Shown here in pieces: positions 46,397-57,600 of a stretch of 64,000 nt of DNA. The DNA is from Aphidius gifuensis (Eukaryota; Arthropoda; Insecta; Hymenoptera; Braconidae). The notes under the pieces were generated by a model, which saw nothing but the letters and a program-made list of their open reading frames with translations, was not told the DNA's origin and searched no databases. The stretch spans positions 11,062,469-11,126,468 of the forward strand of contig NC_057790.1 in NCBI RefSeq assembly GCF_014905175.1. Direction: 5' to 3'. Position 1 is the first letter of the stretch. Each line of letters opens with the position of its first letter. The position numbers and the translations under genes were made by a program.

Positions 46397-46782
46397 ATAA
46401 TGAGATATAATTATAAAATAATTTTATAGTGCCATTTTATTATCATTTAGTGCAGATATATAAGGAAATCTTATTGAGATTAGTGATAAATGAGACTATT
46501 ATTTAGAGCAGCCATAACTACTTTCATTCGAGAAAACCGAATTTATTTAGTATGTACTAACTAACTGAATTTTATTATTGAGACAAAGTTTATAATATTT
46601 TTATTATTATCACCAAGGTTTTAAATTTGTAACTTTATTCAGACCACAAATTTTTTCATATATCTACTAATTTATAATGATTATGATTAATAATATTTAA
46701 AAGTTCGATGAATAATTGCCGAGTATAATTTAAACTATAATGATAAAAAATTATTTAAAAAAATTATGAAGTAGATTTTTTA

Positions 46783-47430
46783 TGGAGGCTAGGAGCCATA
46801 GGCTTAGCTGCAGTATTGTATTTGCGAACGAAAAAAAAAAAAACGTTCATGACATACGGACTAATTGACATAGAGGCATCGTACTAGGCTTAAATGATGC
46901 GTCTTCATTTAAGAAAAACAATAATCTGATAAGAAAATCAAAAATCAAAAATTTTTTTTTTCTTACTTGAGAATTCACAATAGGCTCAAATTTTGCGTCT
47001 CAATAAACTCTATTGCCCGCATTGTGGAATTTTTCTGTTATCTTTAATAGTTTTTGAGAAAAAAAAAAAAAAACTTTAGAATGGACAAAAAAAAATCAGA
47101 TATTTAATTTCTTTTCTCAAAACTATTAAAGATCTTGATGAAGCCAAAATATCCCATAACAGAGCTTTTGAGAACTTTTCATTGAGCCTGATACAATGTT
47201 TCTATCTTTATTATCCTGAAAGTGATAGCGATATTAATCAATTTTTTAACAATTTTGAAAAACTGGGCAATAAATAACTCAACGTAGAATTCGAATAGAG
47301 ACTTTTTTTCAAGCTCATATTTTGCGTCGCAAAAAACCTTATCGCCCACATCATAAGTTCTTTCCGCTATCTTCAATAGTTGTTGAGAAAAAAAAAACAA
47401 TAAAATTCGAAAACGTTTGAAAGTAAAAAC
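46783..47430 (-). mobile_element. Helitron-like repeat, reversed and truncated
   Basis: ATGGAGGCTAGGAGCCATAG at 46783 is the reverse complement of the family right end (CTATGGCTCCTAGCCTCCAT). The interior shares TAGGCTTAAATGATGCG, CTATTGCCCGCATTG and AATAGTTTTTGAG with the copy at 1690-3016. The other terminus is missing. Confidence 0.65.
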
Positions 47431-47549
47431 TACCTAAGCCTTTACTGCGAGTTTAATTTTAAAAGTTAAAATCTGAGAAAATTTTTGTCCACTTAACCTA
47501 CAAATCAATATCAAAAAAAATAAATTTATTGCATTGCAAAATAAATAAT

Positions 47550-50105
47550 TAAAATTCTAAATAATTAAAAATTATACATATTTATTTTTTTTATTCAATT
47601 TATTTTAATTCAAATATTATTATTATTTTTAGTTGATTATTTGAATTAAATTCAATCGAATTCCTACTGATAAAATATTATTGCGCAAAGCAGAGACGGC
47701 GTCTATTCAAATTTCCTCAAACTTGAAATTCGAACTTGTCGAAAACTTCAACCTAACGATTTCCCCGAGCCACGAGCGCATGTACGTGACGGGACGAAAA
47801 TTTCTGTTTTCATAAAGCATGACATTCAAAAAGGAAGATTAAGTCATATGCGAATTGAAAAATTAAAGTTTAAGAATACTTACAAAAAAAAAAAAAATAT
47901 ATTAGAAAACTAATTAAAAGTAAAAAAACAATAGATTTATTATCAAATGAATATCAGTTAGCCGCTTTCTTAGTCCAAAATACGAATAGGTTTACAATCC
48001 GGCCCGTAGCCTTCGGTGAGTTCGTCTCGTCGACAGATAGAAGAGAAGATTTTTACCAAATGAGGTTCAAAGTATCAAGAAAAGTCACGGGACATCTAAT
48101 CTATACGCATTATGTGCCACTACTGACACCACATGTGACAAACTTGACCCTTCACAGAGCTTCAGCAGTGATTTTTTTGAATTATTGACAACAGATTCCC
48201 ATCAGTTATTAACAATTCAGGTGACAACAAATAAATAATCAGAGCTTATTGATTTATATTGGGCTCATCGTTTGATTATTTATTTCGAGAACCAACGAAA
48301 TAATAAATTTCGTTACTCGAAATGCCGGTTCTCGGAATAAATAATCAATAGAAAGAGCTTGTTAAGAAGTAATACGCTCTAATTATTTATTTGTTGTCGT
48401 TAAAAATTAATAGGAGTTGATTGTTAATGATTCTAAGGGTCACTGCTTATGCTCTGTGGAGTGTCAAGTCTGCTACAAGTGTTGTCAGTGTGGCACATTA
48501 GTCCAGTCACCTTCAGTCCAATTTTCTAAAAATTGTCGATTTGTTCGGAAAAATTCACAAAGGGGTATTTGAGGGTGGGAATCGAATGAGCAGGGTGAAA
48601 AATCGCGGAAAAATTTTTTTGGGGGGGAAAAAATAAAAAGGGTTAATTTTAGGTATATTGGGCAAGCTATAGGTCGTAGAGAAAGATAGTTTTCGTAAAA
48701 AATGTAGGGAATTAAATTATCTATTTTTTCGATGTCATTTTCATCTTAAAGGGGAAATCGCGGTTGAAGTTTTCGAAAACACGAAATTAAAGTTTGATTC
48801 AAATAGACGCCGTCTTGCTTTGTATATTCGTAGCTGGAATTCGAGGAAGTCAACCAAATAATAATAACTGAAATAAAATAATATTTGAATTAAAATAAAA
48901 ATTGAAATAAAATAAATGTAACTTTTTAATTATCAGCCTTTTAAATTATTTTTTTATGCAATAAACAATTACCAATTGTTTATCAAACATTTTTATTAAC
49001 AATTGCATGGCGCCTTCAAAAATTAATATTTTTCAATAATTTTTTTTTTTTTTTTTGAAGAACAGATTGTGTCCTCATTTGTACCAATTAGAACGGAATT
49101 TGTACCTGAATAATAATAATGAAAAAACAAGTTACTCCGAAATATCAATTGATAATACTTTATTATTATTATTGAGGTAGAAATTCTAATTTTATCGGCA
49201 CAAATAAGCTTTTGTTTTGCTCTTCAAAACAAAAAAAAAATTATTGAAAAGTATTAATTTTTGAAGGCGCCATGCAATTGTTAATAAAAATATTTAACTA
49301 ACAATTGCATGGCGCTTTTAAAAATTAATATTTTTAAATAATTTTTTTTTCGTTTCAAAGAGCAGAACGCGAGATAATTTGTACCGATTAGAAGGGATTT
49401 TCTACCTCAAAATGTATTAAAATTATTTATAATTTTTAAATTGTTTAAACAAATTATTTTTTTTTTCAATTTTTTTTTTCAATGAAGCTATATTGTTACT
49501 AATATTATTGTTATTATTATTGATAGATTTATAAATTTTTTATGCAATAATTGGTAATTGTTTATTGCATAAAATAATAATTTAAAAGGCTGATAATTGA
49601 AAATTTACATTTATTTTATTTTAATTTTTATTTTAATTCAAATATTATTTTATTTTAGTTATTGGTATTTGGTTGACTTCCTCGAATTCCAGCTACGAAT
49701 ATTAGCGCAAAGCAGAGACGGCGTCCTATTCAAATTTCCTCAAACTTTAATTTCGCGTTTGTAAAACTTCAACCGCGATTCTAACTACAGATACGCGAAC
49801 CCCGACATCGAAAAATATTTTAATTCCCTACATTTTACGAATACTACATAACGCAGCCTTTAAAATAATTTTTGCGATTTTCACCCTGCCCATTCGATTC
49901 CACCTTCAAATACCCCTTTAATTTCCGAACAAATCGACAATTTTATTTGAAGGTGACTGGACTACATGTTGCGTATATATTCGAGGTCCTGTAGCAGGCT
50001 TGATACGTTAAACCTCGACGTGTGCTAGTCTTCCCCTCCATCCGTCGAGAAGACGAACTATCCGAAGGCTACGGGCTAGATCGTATACCTATTCGTGTTG
50101 CGGGC
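47550..50105. repeat. Multi-level inverted repeat (~2.1-2.5 kb)
   Basis: Outer arms: TACGAATAGGTTTACAATCC and CCCGTAGCCTTCGG at 47980-48020 face CCGAAGGCTACGGG and ACCTATTCGTG at 50060-50095. Middle arms: 48500-48860 (CCAGTCACCTTCAG..GGGTATTTGAGG..ATAGACGCCGTC..TTCGAGGAAGTCAACC) face 49665-49970. An independent inner foldback at 48113-48502 has arms of about 50 bp (GTGCCACTACTGACAC..). A direct copy of GCGCAAAGCAGAGACGGCGT appears at 47693 and 49715. The centre holds two GGCGCCATGC hairpins (about 49000 and 49265) shared with 40700-41160. Confidence 0.8.
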
Positions 50106-50192
50106 TAGGAAAGCGTGCTGCGCATGTCCGGAACGATAGGTAGAAGAGCACGCGAGTGGGGAGGTAGAGGACTCACAGTAGCTTAGAACCAT

Positions 50193-50774
50193 GGTATAAA
50201 TACTACAGGTATGGCAGTGCGCAGCCTGGTTTGGCCGCTGTGAATCGACCAATCAAAAGGTCGCCTTCTCACCACAAAAATGGATGACTTTATGCGCGCG
50301 CGATACAAATTTGTTAAGAAAAATTTCAAGTTTTTTTTAAATTTTCCAAAAGTTATCATTTTTATTCAACTAGATTTGGTATATTTTATAATGATTCACA
50401 TACATCAAAAATAAAAATTAATTATTTATATTAAATGAATAAATCCACGAATAATAAATACAACACAACTTCTATTGTTTGTGGCATAAAAGAAACAACA
50501 ATAATAAAAATATTATATTTGTTAAACTGTCTCGGTTTTTTCATTTTTCTGATTTTTTATAAACATGCTCCACATATATTCATTAGTATTTACAACAATA
50601 TAAAAAATAGATGTTAAAACAGTATGTTAGAGAGATATAATAGAATTGCGTGTTAGAAAGAAAAGCAAAACAGCTCGATGGTGCGTTGTTGATTGGTTGA
50701 AAAAAATAAGGCTGCGCAGAACGAGACGAAAAAAGCATGGACTACTGCCATACCTGTAGTACTTCTACCATAAA
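50193..50774. mobile_element. TIR element, ~582 bp
   Basis: ATGGTATAAATACTACAGGT continues ATGGCAGT at the left, and the complement ACTGCCATACCTGTAGTACT continues TCTACCAT at the right; GCGCAGCC/GGCTGCGC is also inverted further in. The interior has no transposase; an open frame at 50435-50617 shows no domain. No target duplication is resolved. Confidence 0.7.
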
Positions 50775-51084
50775 GCAGAACTCAGCGCTGTCGTGAAAAC
50801 AACTTGTCTGGCTCTTGATCAATCACTACCTTCTCTTGATTAGCTCTCTATGGTTCACTACTGGTTCTCTCGACATCGTTTAAATATCTCGTAAAGGTTC
50901 TTTAGGTATCAGAACTTAAGTCCTGGTAAAACTCTGTCTGAATTTCCAAATGACAGACTCATACTAATGATCAGGCTATATGGCTTTCTTAATATAATAA
51001 TAATTATTATTATATTACCACTACGCAATATGTATGTGATGACTATATCACCACCACATAGATGTGTATGTGTGAGTTCACGAT
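50775..51084. other. Spacer
   Basis: No gene or repeat boundary recognised. Ordinary composition. Confidence 0.4.
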
Positions 51085-51365
51085 GTCCAATTAAAGTCCG
51101 GCAATCCGGATCCGATACGGATCAGGAAAGAGTAAGGAAAGCCGGATCCGGTTAGCCTCAGCCAAACCTGACTGAACCCGGAAATAACTTTGAAACAAAA
51201 TAAAGTCCGATTAAAGCCCGGCAACCTGGATCTGATTCGGATCAAGAAAAAGTAAGGACAGCCGGATCCAGTTAGCCTTAGCCATAACGGATCCGAAAAG
51301 GGTCAGGAAACCCGGATCCGGATTACCTTAGCCACACTGGATCCGATTTGGATCAGGATCCGGCC
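51085..51365. repeat. GGATCCG-rich tandem repeat, ~115-bp period
   Basis: Units beginning near 51089 (AAGTCCGGCAATCCGGATCC) and 51204 (AAAGCCCGGCAACCTGGATC) each continue GATCAGGAAAGAGTAAGGA, CCGGATCCGGTTAGCCT and CAGCCA. Further partial units follow to 51360. GC content is much higher than in the flanks. Confidence 0.75.
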
Positions 51366-52320
51366 AAGCCGTATTCATTTTCCACTCGGGATGATACTTG
51401 TGACGTCAGTATTTTACTATAGTATAGTCGCAATGTAATATAGACGTATGTAACATACTATACTTGGTTCACGATAGCTCCCTTCAGGTTTGATTTCGTA
51501 TTTCATAATCTTATCGGGTGGACCGCGCCCCTCTACCATTTCTAAGACTGAGTCAGGTTCACGTTTTGTTCTCGTTACTCCTACGGCTGTTGGCTTCCGA
51601 GATAACCAACATGGCTCCCCCCGGTGATTTAGAGGAAGATGGTGAGAAGTCCTCGTTGTTAACCTTGGCCGATAGTTCTTGCCGTGCAGGTCAGAAAATC
51701 GGTTACAACATATATATTATATATATTACATATGTATGATTTCAAAATATCATCAACATATATGTGGCGTTCTGAGCCAGATCACGGGGTTTGCCGCATG
51801 ACCGTTTGCGATTTCGCTCATTTTTTGATATGTTGTTGATTTTGGCCTTAGAAAAAATCCATATTGTTTTTTCTTTTCTTCAATTTTTGGAGGCGCCACC
51901 ATTGAACTTCAAGATATCTCAAAAAGCCCATTTTTTTTTTGCTGAATTTTCGATCACAGATTCGAGGATGCAAAACGAGTATTTTAAGCTTTACAATAGA
52001 GAAGGCACTCAATGGGAAATATTTTTTTTCGATTTTTGAAATTTGTATTTTTGAAACAACATTATTTTGGTTGTGAAAATAAAAGAAAACAAAATTTACT
52101 CTTATGAAATTTTCAATTCCTTCTTAGTTTTTCAGAAAAACCGTATTACAGATCGAGATTAAAAAAAAGAAAACCGAAAATACTCATTTAAAGTCACCTT
52201 TAACTTAAATAATCAATTTTATCACAAAAAACATATATATTTCTCATTTTTAAAAATGACTTTAATGATGAATAGATGAACGTCAGTGTTAACTTGTTAA
52301 AACTTGGAAAAAGTAGAGAA
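51366..52320. other. Spacer with a reversed copy of the 39.5-kb motif
   Basis: GGTGGACCGCGCCCCTCTAC at about 51518 is the reverse complement of the motif near 39540, so both belong to one dispersed family. Short frames at 51518-52039 have no domain and are not called. Confidence 0.4.
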
Positions 52321-52392
52321 GTCCTGTGGCCTAGAGGTTGAAGCGTTTGCCCGCAAAGCAAATAATTCGGGTTCAGATCCCGGTGAGAGAAC
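52321..52392 (+). repeat. tRNA-like sequence
   Basis: GTGGCCTAGAGGTTGAAGCG contains a consensus-fitting box A (TGGCCTAGAGG). GGGTTCAGATCCCGG, 45 bases on, is a one-off B box. GCCCGCAAAGC lies where the anticodon arm would be. No clear acceptor stem or downstream T-terminator was established. Confidence 0.5.
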
Positions 52393-52562
52393 TGCTCATT
52401 TTTACAAGCTCCTGTTTTTAAAATAGAATTTTCAGTTACCTAAAACAGTTTCACTTTGAAAATTTTTGTGATACCAAACAGAAAATACACCATATTTTCG
52501 TGACGTGTAATTACCGAGAGTTTGCTGATAGATATTATCATCAGGACGGTTGATAAACGCTT

Positions 52563-53782
52563 CCCGACTAGAAATTTTCTAGGGCCTTATTGGGACAAAT
52601 TGGGTTGCTCCTAATTGAGATTGGGTACCAACAGCTCTACCCAATGGTGACCCAACTCGTTGGTGTAACGCATGGCCTTCATTGGGTACCGAATTGGGGT
52701 AAGGATTGGTACCCAACTATTTTCCCAAATATTACCCAACTATCAATTAGTTTTATTAAATGTTTCTGAAAAAATACACACATTTTTTATGATAATGATT
52801 GTATGAATAAATTTTATTTTACATAAATATTTTCTTTGTATTACACAGTAAAAAATATTAAAAATTTGACATTTAAAAATGTAAATTGTCTTGAAGAAAA
52901 TATGCATATAAATATGATCATGTTTCAAATTATTTATTTCAATCTTTTCTTAATTATAAAATCACAAACAATCACACAAAATATTAATAATAATATCAAT
53001 ATTCACAAAATAAATTTATTTGTAGCAAAATTGATATATATTATAAAAAAAAATTGACACAAACGAGCAAAATTATAGGTTAGGTATGACATATTGATAA
53101 AAAGTAAATAATTATTCATTCCGAATGGATATGATCTCGATAAAACAAAAAAGATGAACTGAAGAATAACTTATGTTTTGTAACTTCTTTAATTATATTA
53201 TTTATTCTTATAATATGTATTAAACTTATTTCTGTAACACAAAGTTTTATTTGACGTCGTTCACTGGTAGAAGCGAGGGAAAAATGGAAAATGATTAACG
53301 CAACTCGCAAGACCTAGCGGTCATCTCTTAACTAATTTTATTTGAAAATGTCAAATTCAAAATTTAACATTTTTTTAAGTGTTAATTTTATGTGTAAAAT
53401 AAATTGACATTTTTTTGAATGTCAAATTTACATTTTTTCTAATTGTAACATTTTTTCAGATCCATTCCATTTTTTACTGTGTACTCTCTGTTACTTCGCG
53501 ATTTATTTCTTGATATATTTTCTTTTTCCTAGTTTCTTACATAATATAAAAAATGCTCCCCAACGTTACCCTACTAAATCCCTAAAAAGATATTTTTGCA
53601 TTTCTCGAAAAATGCTCCCCAACGTTACCCTACCAAATCCCTAAAGAGATACTTTTGCATTTTTTTGAAAAAATGCAACCCAACGACAACCCAATTGGGA
53701 CCCAATGCAGTTACCCAATTTTCGTTTGCCCAACAAAACCGGACTGGGTCCCAATGCCATGTTGGGAGGATTTCTAGTCGGG
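52563..53782. mobile_element. TIR element with CCCGACTAGAAAT ends (1220 bp with insertion)
   Basis: The ends CCCGACTAGAAAT are inverted over 13 bp and subterminal regions are full of ATTGGG/CCCAAT words in both orientations. A second, younger MITE (52844-53481) is inserted in it. Inside the right half, AAAATGCTCCCCAACGTTAC is tandemly repeated (53551 and 53610). No target duplication was resolved. Confidence 0.75.
52844..53481. mobile_element. CACAGTAAAAAAT MITE (638 bp) with TA target duplication
   Basis: CACAGTAAAAAAT and its perfect inverse ATTTTTTACTGTG end the element, flanked by TA at 52842-52843 and 53482-53483. The interior carries AAATTTGACATTT/AAATGTCAAATTT-type subterminal inversions. 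Tc1/mariner-type target choice. It is nested in the 52563-53782 element. Confidence 0.8.
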
Positions 53783-53840
53783 TTCTGCATATAAGATTCA
53801 CGGGAATTCTTGTATAGTAGACACACCATTTTATTTACAG

Positions 53841-54010
53841 AGCAAAAAGCGGGAGAAGATGAAGTTCAAAAAATTATTAATTGATTACGTTATAAGTTGC
53901 AATAGAGTTTAAATTCAAATCTAATACTGTGAATTTTTGCAGATCGCTGAAGAGAACAAGATACCTTCAGATCCAAATGAAAGAGCTGCTGCACTCATGC
54001 CATTTTACAG
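53841..54010 (+). CDS. Two exon-like segments of an unrecognised gene
   Basis: TTATTTACAG ending at 53840 is followed by a frame reading EQKAGEDEVQKII before a stop. TTTTTGCAG ending at 53942 opens a 68-base segment (53943-54010) encoding IAEENKIPSDPNERAAALMP then FYR, closed by a donor CAG|GTACTA. The second segment has textbook splice sites and a non-random, charged peptide. The first lacks a clear donor. They lie just right of the 52563-53782 element, in ordinary flanking DNA. I cannot name the family. They may belong with the exon at 45570. Confidence 0.4.
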
Positions 54011-54540
54011 GTACTAATAATAACATTATCGAGATACTAGTAGGAAAACAGTTTCAGTTTTATATCAATCCTTAATCAATTAATTGATTTTATTAATTAC
54101 TCAGGTAATTGCTTATCTCAAAAATATTTAGGTCGACATAAAATAATCGTTATTCTTGGTATTATCTGTATTTCTAATATGAAGTGATATGTTTAACTTT
54201 CATATGATTTTTTACTTAACTGTTATATATTTTACTTAGCCTTAATAAAAGCTAAACAATCAATATCTAGCTTAATTTACAGCTTACCTGATTCCATCGA
54301 AACAACACCTTTGTTCTTCTTTTTGTTAAGTATATACGTCACAGTTTCTCCAACTATTACATCGTCTTCAAAAATACTTTCTCCTTCAACCACCTCATGA
54401 TGTAAATCACATTTAATCAGCTAATACATTTTTCGTATGAGTACGGACCACTAAATATGTATTTGATAAGATTATTATTATCAAATACTGTTTCAGTAAA
54501 AATTTTACAGTAAAACACTTTAACACTATAGCAAGCAAAG

Positions 54541-54747
54541 CCGGATAGCTATTCTCGACATAATTATCCCCTCAGTTATCCCCGGCGACAGGGATAGCTA
54601 TTTTGTGGAAATTCACTTTAATTTATGGCTTTATTTGTATCTTTTTCAATGGTTTACATCAAACGACTATATCGCTTTCGAGCGTTTTCATATTATCCCA
54701 GGTACAGGGATAATTATGTCGAGAATAGCTATCCCGGTTGCTGTCAG
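54541..54747. repeat. Foldback with ~30-bp arms
   Basis: CCGGATAGCTATTCTCGACA continues TAATTATCCC at 54541, and the complement GGGATAATTATGTCGAGAAT continues AGCTATCCCGG at 54714-54744. Inside the left arm, TTATCCCCGG and CAGGGATAGCTATTTTG repeat the words. Confidence 0.7.
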
Positions 54748-55260
54748 TTGCTGCCTGTTAGATTTACACTGTTCACTATAATGGCGTCAATGACATCATA
54801 GCATATACAATCAACGCCACTCGTCTTGCTTTTCGCAACAAATACCCTGCATTAGCGCATGCTTATACACGACTATACACTCTCAGTATATGTATCAAAT
54901 CATGTTTACATTTCTATATTTATAAAAGCGCACTATCTTTTTGCGGGAAAAAATAGTTTTGATTAATTATTCGATTTCCGTATCATAATTTAAATACCCT
55001 ATAAATAATGGAAAACAGAAAATATAGAAAATGAAAACACCTCAGACATTCCGGTGAGTTTGCATTGGTTATAATTATATATATATATGTATAGATATAT
55101 TTATTCAGGCAACAAATAGATTGCAAAATAGTTTTGAGAACATTTTTCCGACAATACAATCCCGATATTGTGTTGTCATACATGTTTATTCAAATTGATT
55201 ATATCAATGTTTATTTTTTTATTAATGTCCATATGTTTTTATCGAATATTTTCTTTTAGG
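54748..55260. other. AT-rich spacer
   Basis: No gene. Contains an AT dinucleotide run at about 55076-55090. Confidence 0.4.
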
Positions 55261-55272
55261 TACCGTTAACAA

Positions 55273-57600
55273 TGTGCAAACGTCTGAAAAAGCAAAAAGT
55301 TTTACGAAAATCTTTTACATGAGGGTGATGATAGCAGAGAGCCGTCAGATGATTTTATTAATTCAATCAATTTAATTGAAGACTTTATAAATAGTTTAAA
55401 TGACAGTGATTTAGAAAATGGTAGTGAAAATTCAATTTAATATGAAGAGTATAATCTACATGAAAATCCGAATGTAACCAATGCTGACAATGCAAAGGTA
55501 AATTCGGATACTGAAAGTCAAGATAGTCAAATGAGCACAAATGACAATCAAGAAAATGATGAACAAGTAGAAAACTTGCTGCCGAATATTTGTGGAGCAC
55601 GTAATCTTGTTATGCTATATAAAGATTCTGACACAACTCTGAATTAAGCTGAGCTAGATATAATGGATTTGTATTTAGAAAATAATTTAACTAAATCTGC
55701 ATTGATTAAGGCGTTTAAAGTAATTCACAGAATGTTGCCTCATGGTAATCATCTTCCCACTTCAGTTTATCAGCTATTTCAATACGTCAAAAAGGCCGGA
55801 CCAGATTGTCCAACTGTTCTTCATTATGCCTGTAAAAATCTGAAATGTCGCCTGTCTATTGGTACAGATATAAATAAAAAATGTTCTGGTTATTCAGGTC
55901 GAGAGGGTCAGTCTACATTTTATGAAATCGATATTGAAAATTAAATCAAATACATGTTTGAACATAGAAATTTGGCTCAAAAGTTAAAGGCGTTTGAAAA
56001 TAATAATTTTATAAGTAATATTACTGACGGCTCTGAATATATCAGAGTTAGAACAGAAAACAATATGGGATTTTACGACCTTACCCTCATACTCAATACA
56101 GATGGCTTAAAACTAGCTCAAAGCTCAAAATCTGAGTGTTGGCCTTTCATGTTCATGATAGCTGAGGTGCAAGAACATCTTAGAGAATCGTTCCTCGTGG
56201 TCGCTGGCATTTGGATTGATGACCGAGATAAACCACTTATGAATTCGTTTTTACAACCATTCCGTTTGCAATTAATAAAATATTTTGACAATGGTATCAC
56301 TTGGGTAAATCCAACGACAAAAGAAAAGTGTAAGTCTAAAGTTATCGCTCCATTATTTTCAGTAGATGCTCCAGCCCGAGCTATGGTTCAAAATGTTCAC
56401 CAGTATAATGGTTGCTATGGCTGTATTATATGTGAAATAAAAAACAAAACGATGTAGACGTCAAGAAGGAATTCGGTCGAAGCGAGTTTATTACTTTACT
56501 GAAATGTTACCTATCTTACGTACAGCTGAACGAATGGAAAAACAAGGACAAAAAGCTGTCAAGTATGGATTTAAAGACGTCAAAGGTGTTAAAGGCTTGT
56601 CGATCGTTTCTTGCCTCCCAGGGTTAGATTGAGGCACTTGTATGACTTCTGAACTTTTGCATACTGGTCTTTTTGGTGTGGTAAAACGATGGTGTTATAT
56701 TCTAATTGAAGCAAAAGGCCCATAGAATCTTTCTAAGCATCTTACTGAGATTACTAAACATCTTCCCGACTTTTGAATATTAAACCACCTCAATGTTTCT
56801 CCAAGATGCCTAACAATCTCTCAAATTTTTCTGCATTCAAAGGTCATGAACTGCTTAACTAGGCTCTTCATTACTCGATCCCACTATTACATAACACGTT
56901 AAAAGACAGGTAATTTCAGCACTGGCTTCTTTTAATACGAGTGTTGTTTCTTCTGATGCAAAAAAAAATTTGTGAAAAAGAACTTGAGAGATTTGTTGTC
57001 AAAATTATTTGTCAGAGATGTTGATTCTCTCTATGCTCATTAATTATTACATTTTTCACTGTGTGTAGCTAGATGGGGTCCACTATGGGCAACTGCTAAT
57101 TTTGCTTTTGAAAACTACATGGGAAAAATCTCTATATCACTTCATGGAGCCAGAAACCACGGACCAGAACTGATAAATAAGTTAAAAATATCAATGAGTG
57201 TTCAAATGTTAAGAGGTCATGTTATTGATGAGTCAGAGACTGAAAATTTTGTACTTGACAATACTTTCGTCATGGAGAAAACAAGTTACATTGAATTAAG
57301 AGATGTTGAAAGAGAAGTGCTGGCTCAGGAAGGATTGAATGAGTTGACCACTACATTTTTTAAACGAGCAAAGTTTATACGGAAGTTTATAGTTGCGGAA
57401 AAGTTTATACTTCCGAGGTTTACGAAGTGACAAAAACTAACAGCTACTCAATTGCAGTTAATGATGAAAATACGTTAAAAGTTAGAGTAATAAGATTCTT
57501 CTTTAAAATCAATAATGATCTTTGTTTCATGATGAGATGTTTTGAAATCGATGGAGACAATTTTATTTATCACAACAGAGAAACTCAAATTATCTCATAT
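55273..57600 (+). pseudogene. CACTA-like (Tnp2-type) transposase pseudogene
   Basis: The Tnp2/Transposase_21 family cuts and moves EnSpm/CACTA elements. The start MCKRLKKQKV (55273) leads to an acidic N-terminus, then PHGNHLPTSVYQLFQYVKK (55663-55944). The core follows: LNTDGLKLAQSSKSECWPF, GIWIDDRDKPLMNSFLQPF, SVDAPARAMVQNVHQYNGC and GCIICE (55954-56457). Later pieces are VKGVKGLSIVSCLPGLD, TSELLHTGLFGVVKRW and LWATANFAFENYMGKI..LHGARNHGPEL (57080-57420). The tail runs to about 57600. At least five stops or frame changes break it. The aspartate expected before the LLHTGLFG block is not seen. It sits in the SMYD4-like intron. Confidence 0.75.

Noticed and set aside
55385..55600. Minus-strand open frame rich in His/Leu
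   Set aside because: Antisense of the acidic N-terminus of the CACTA-like transposase.
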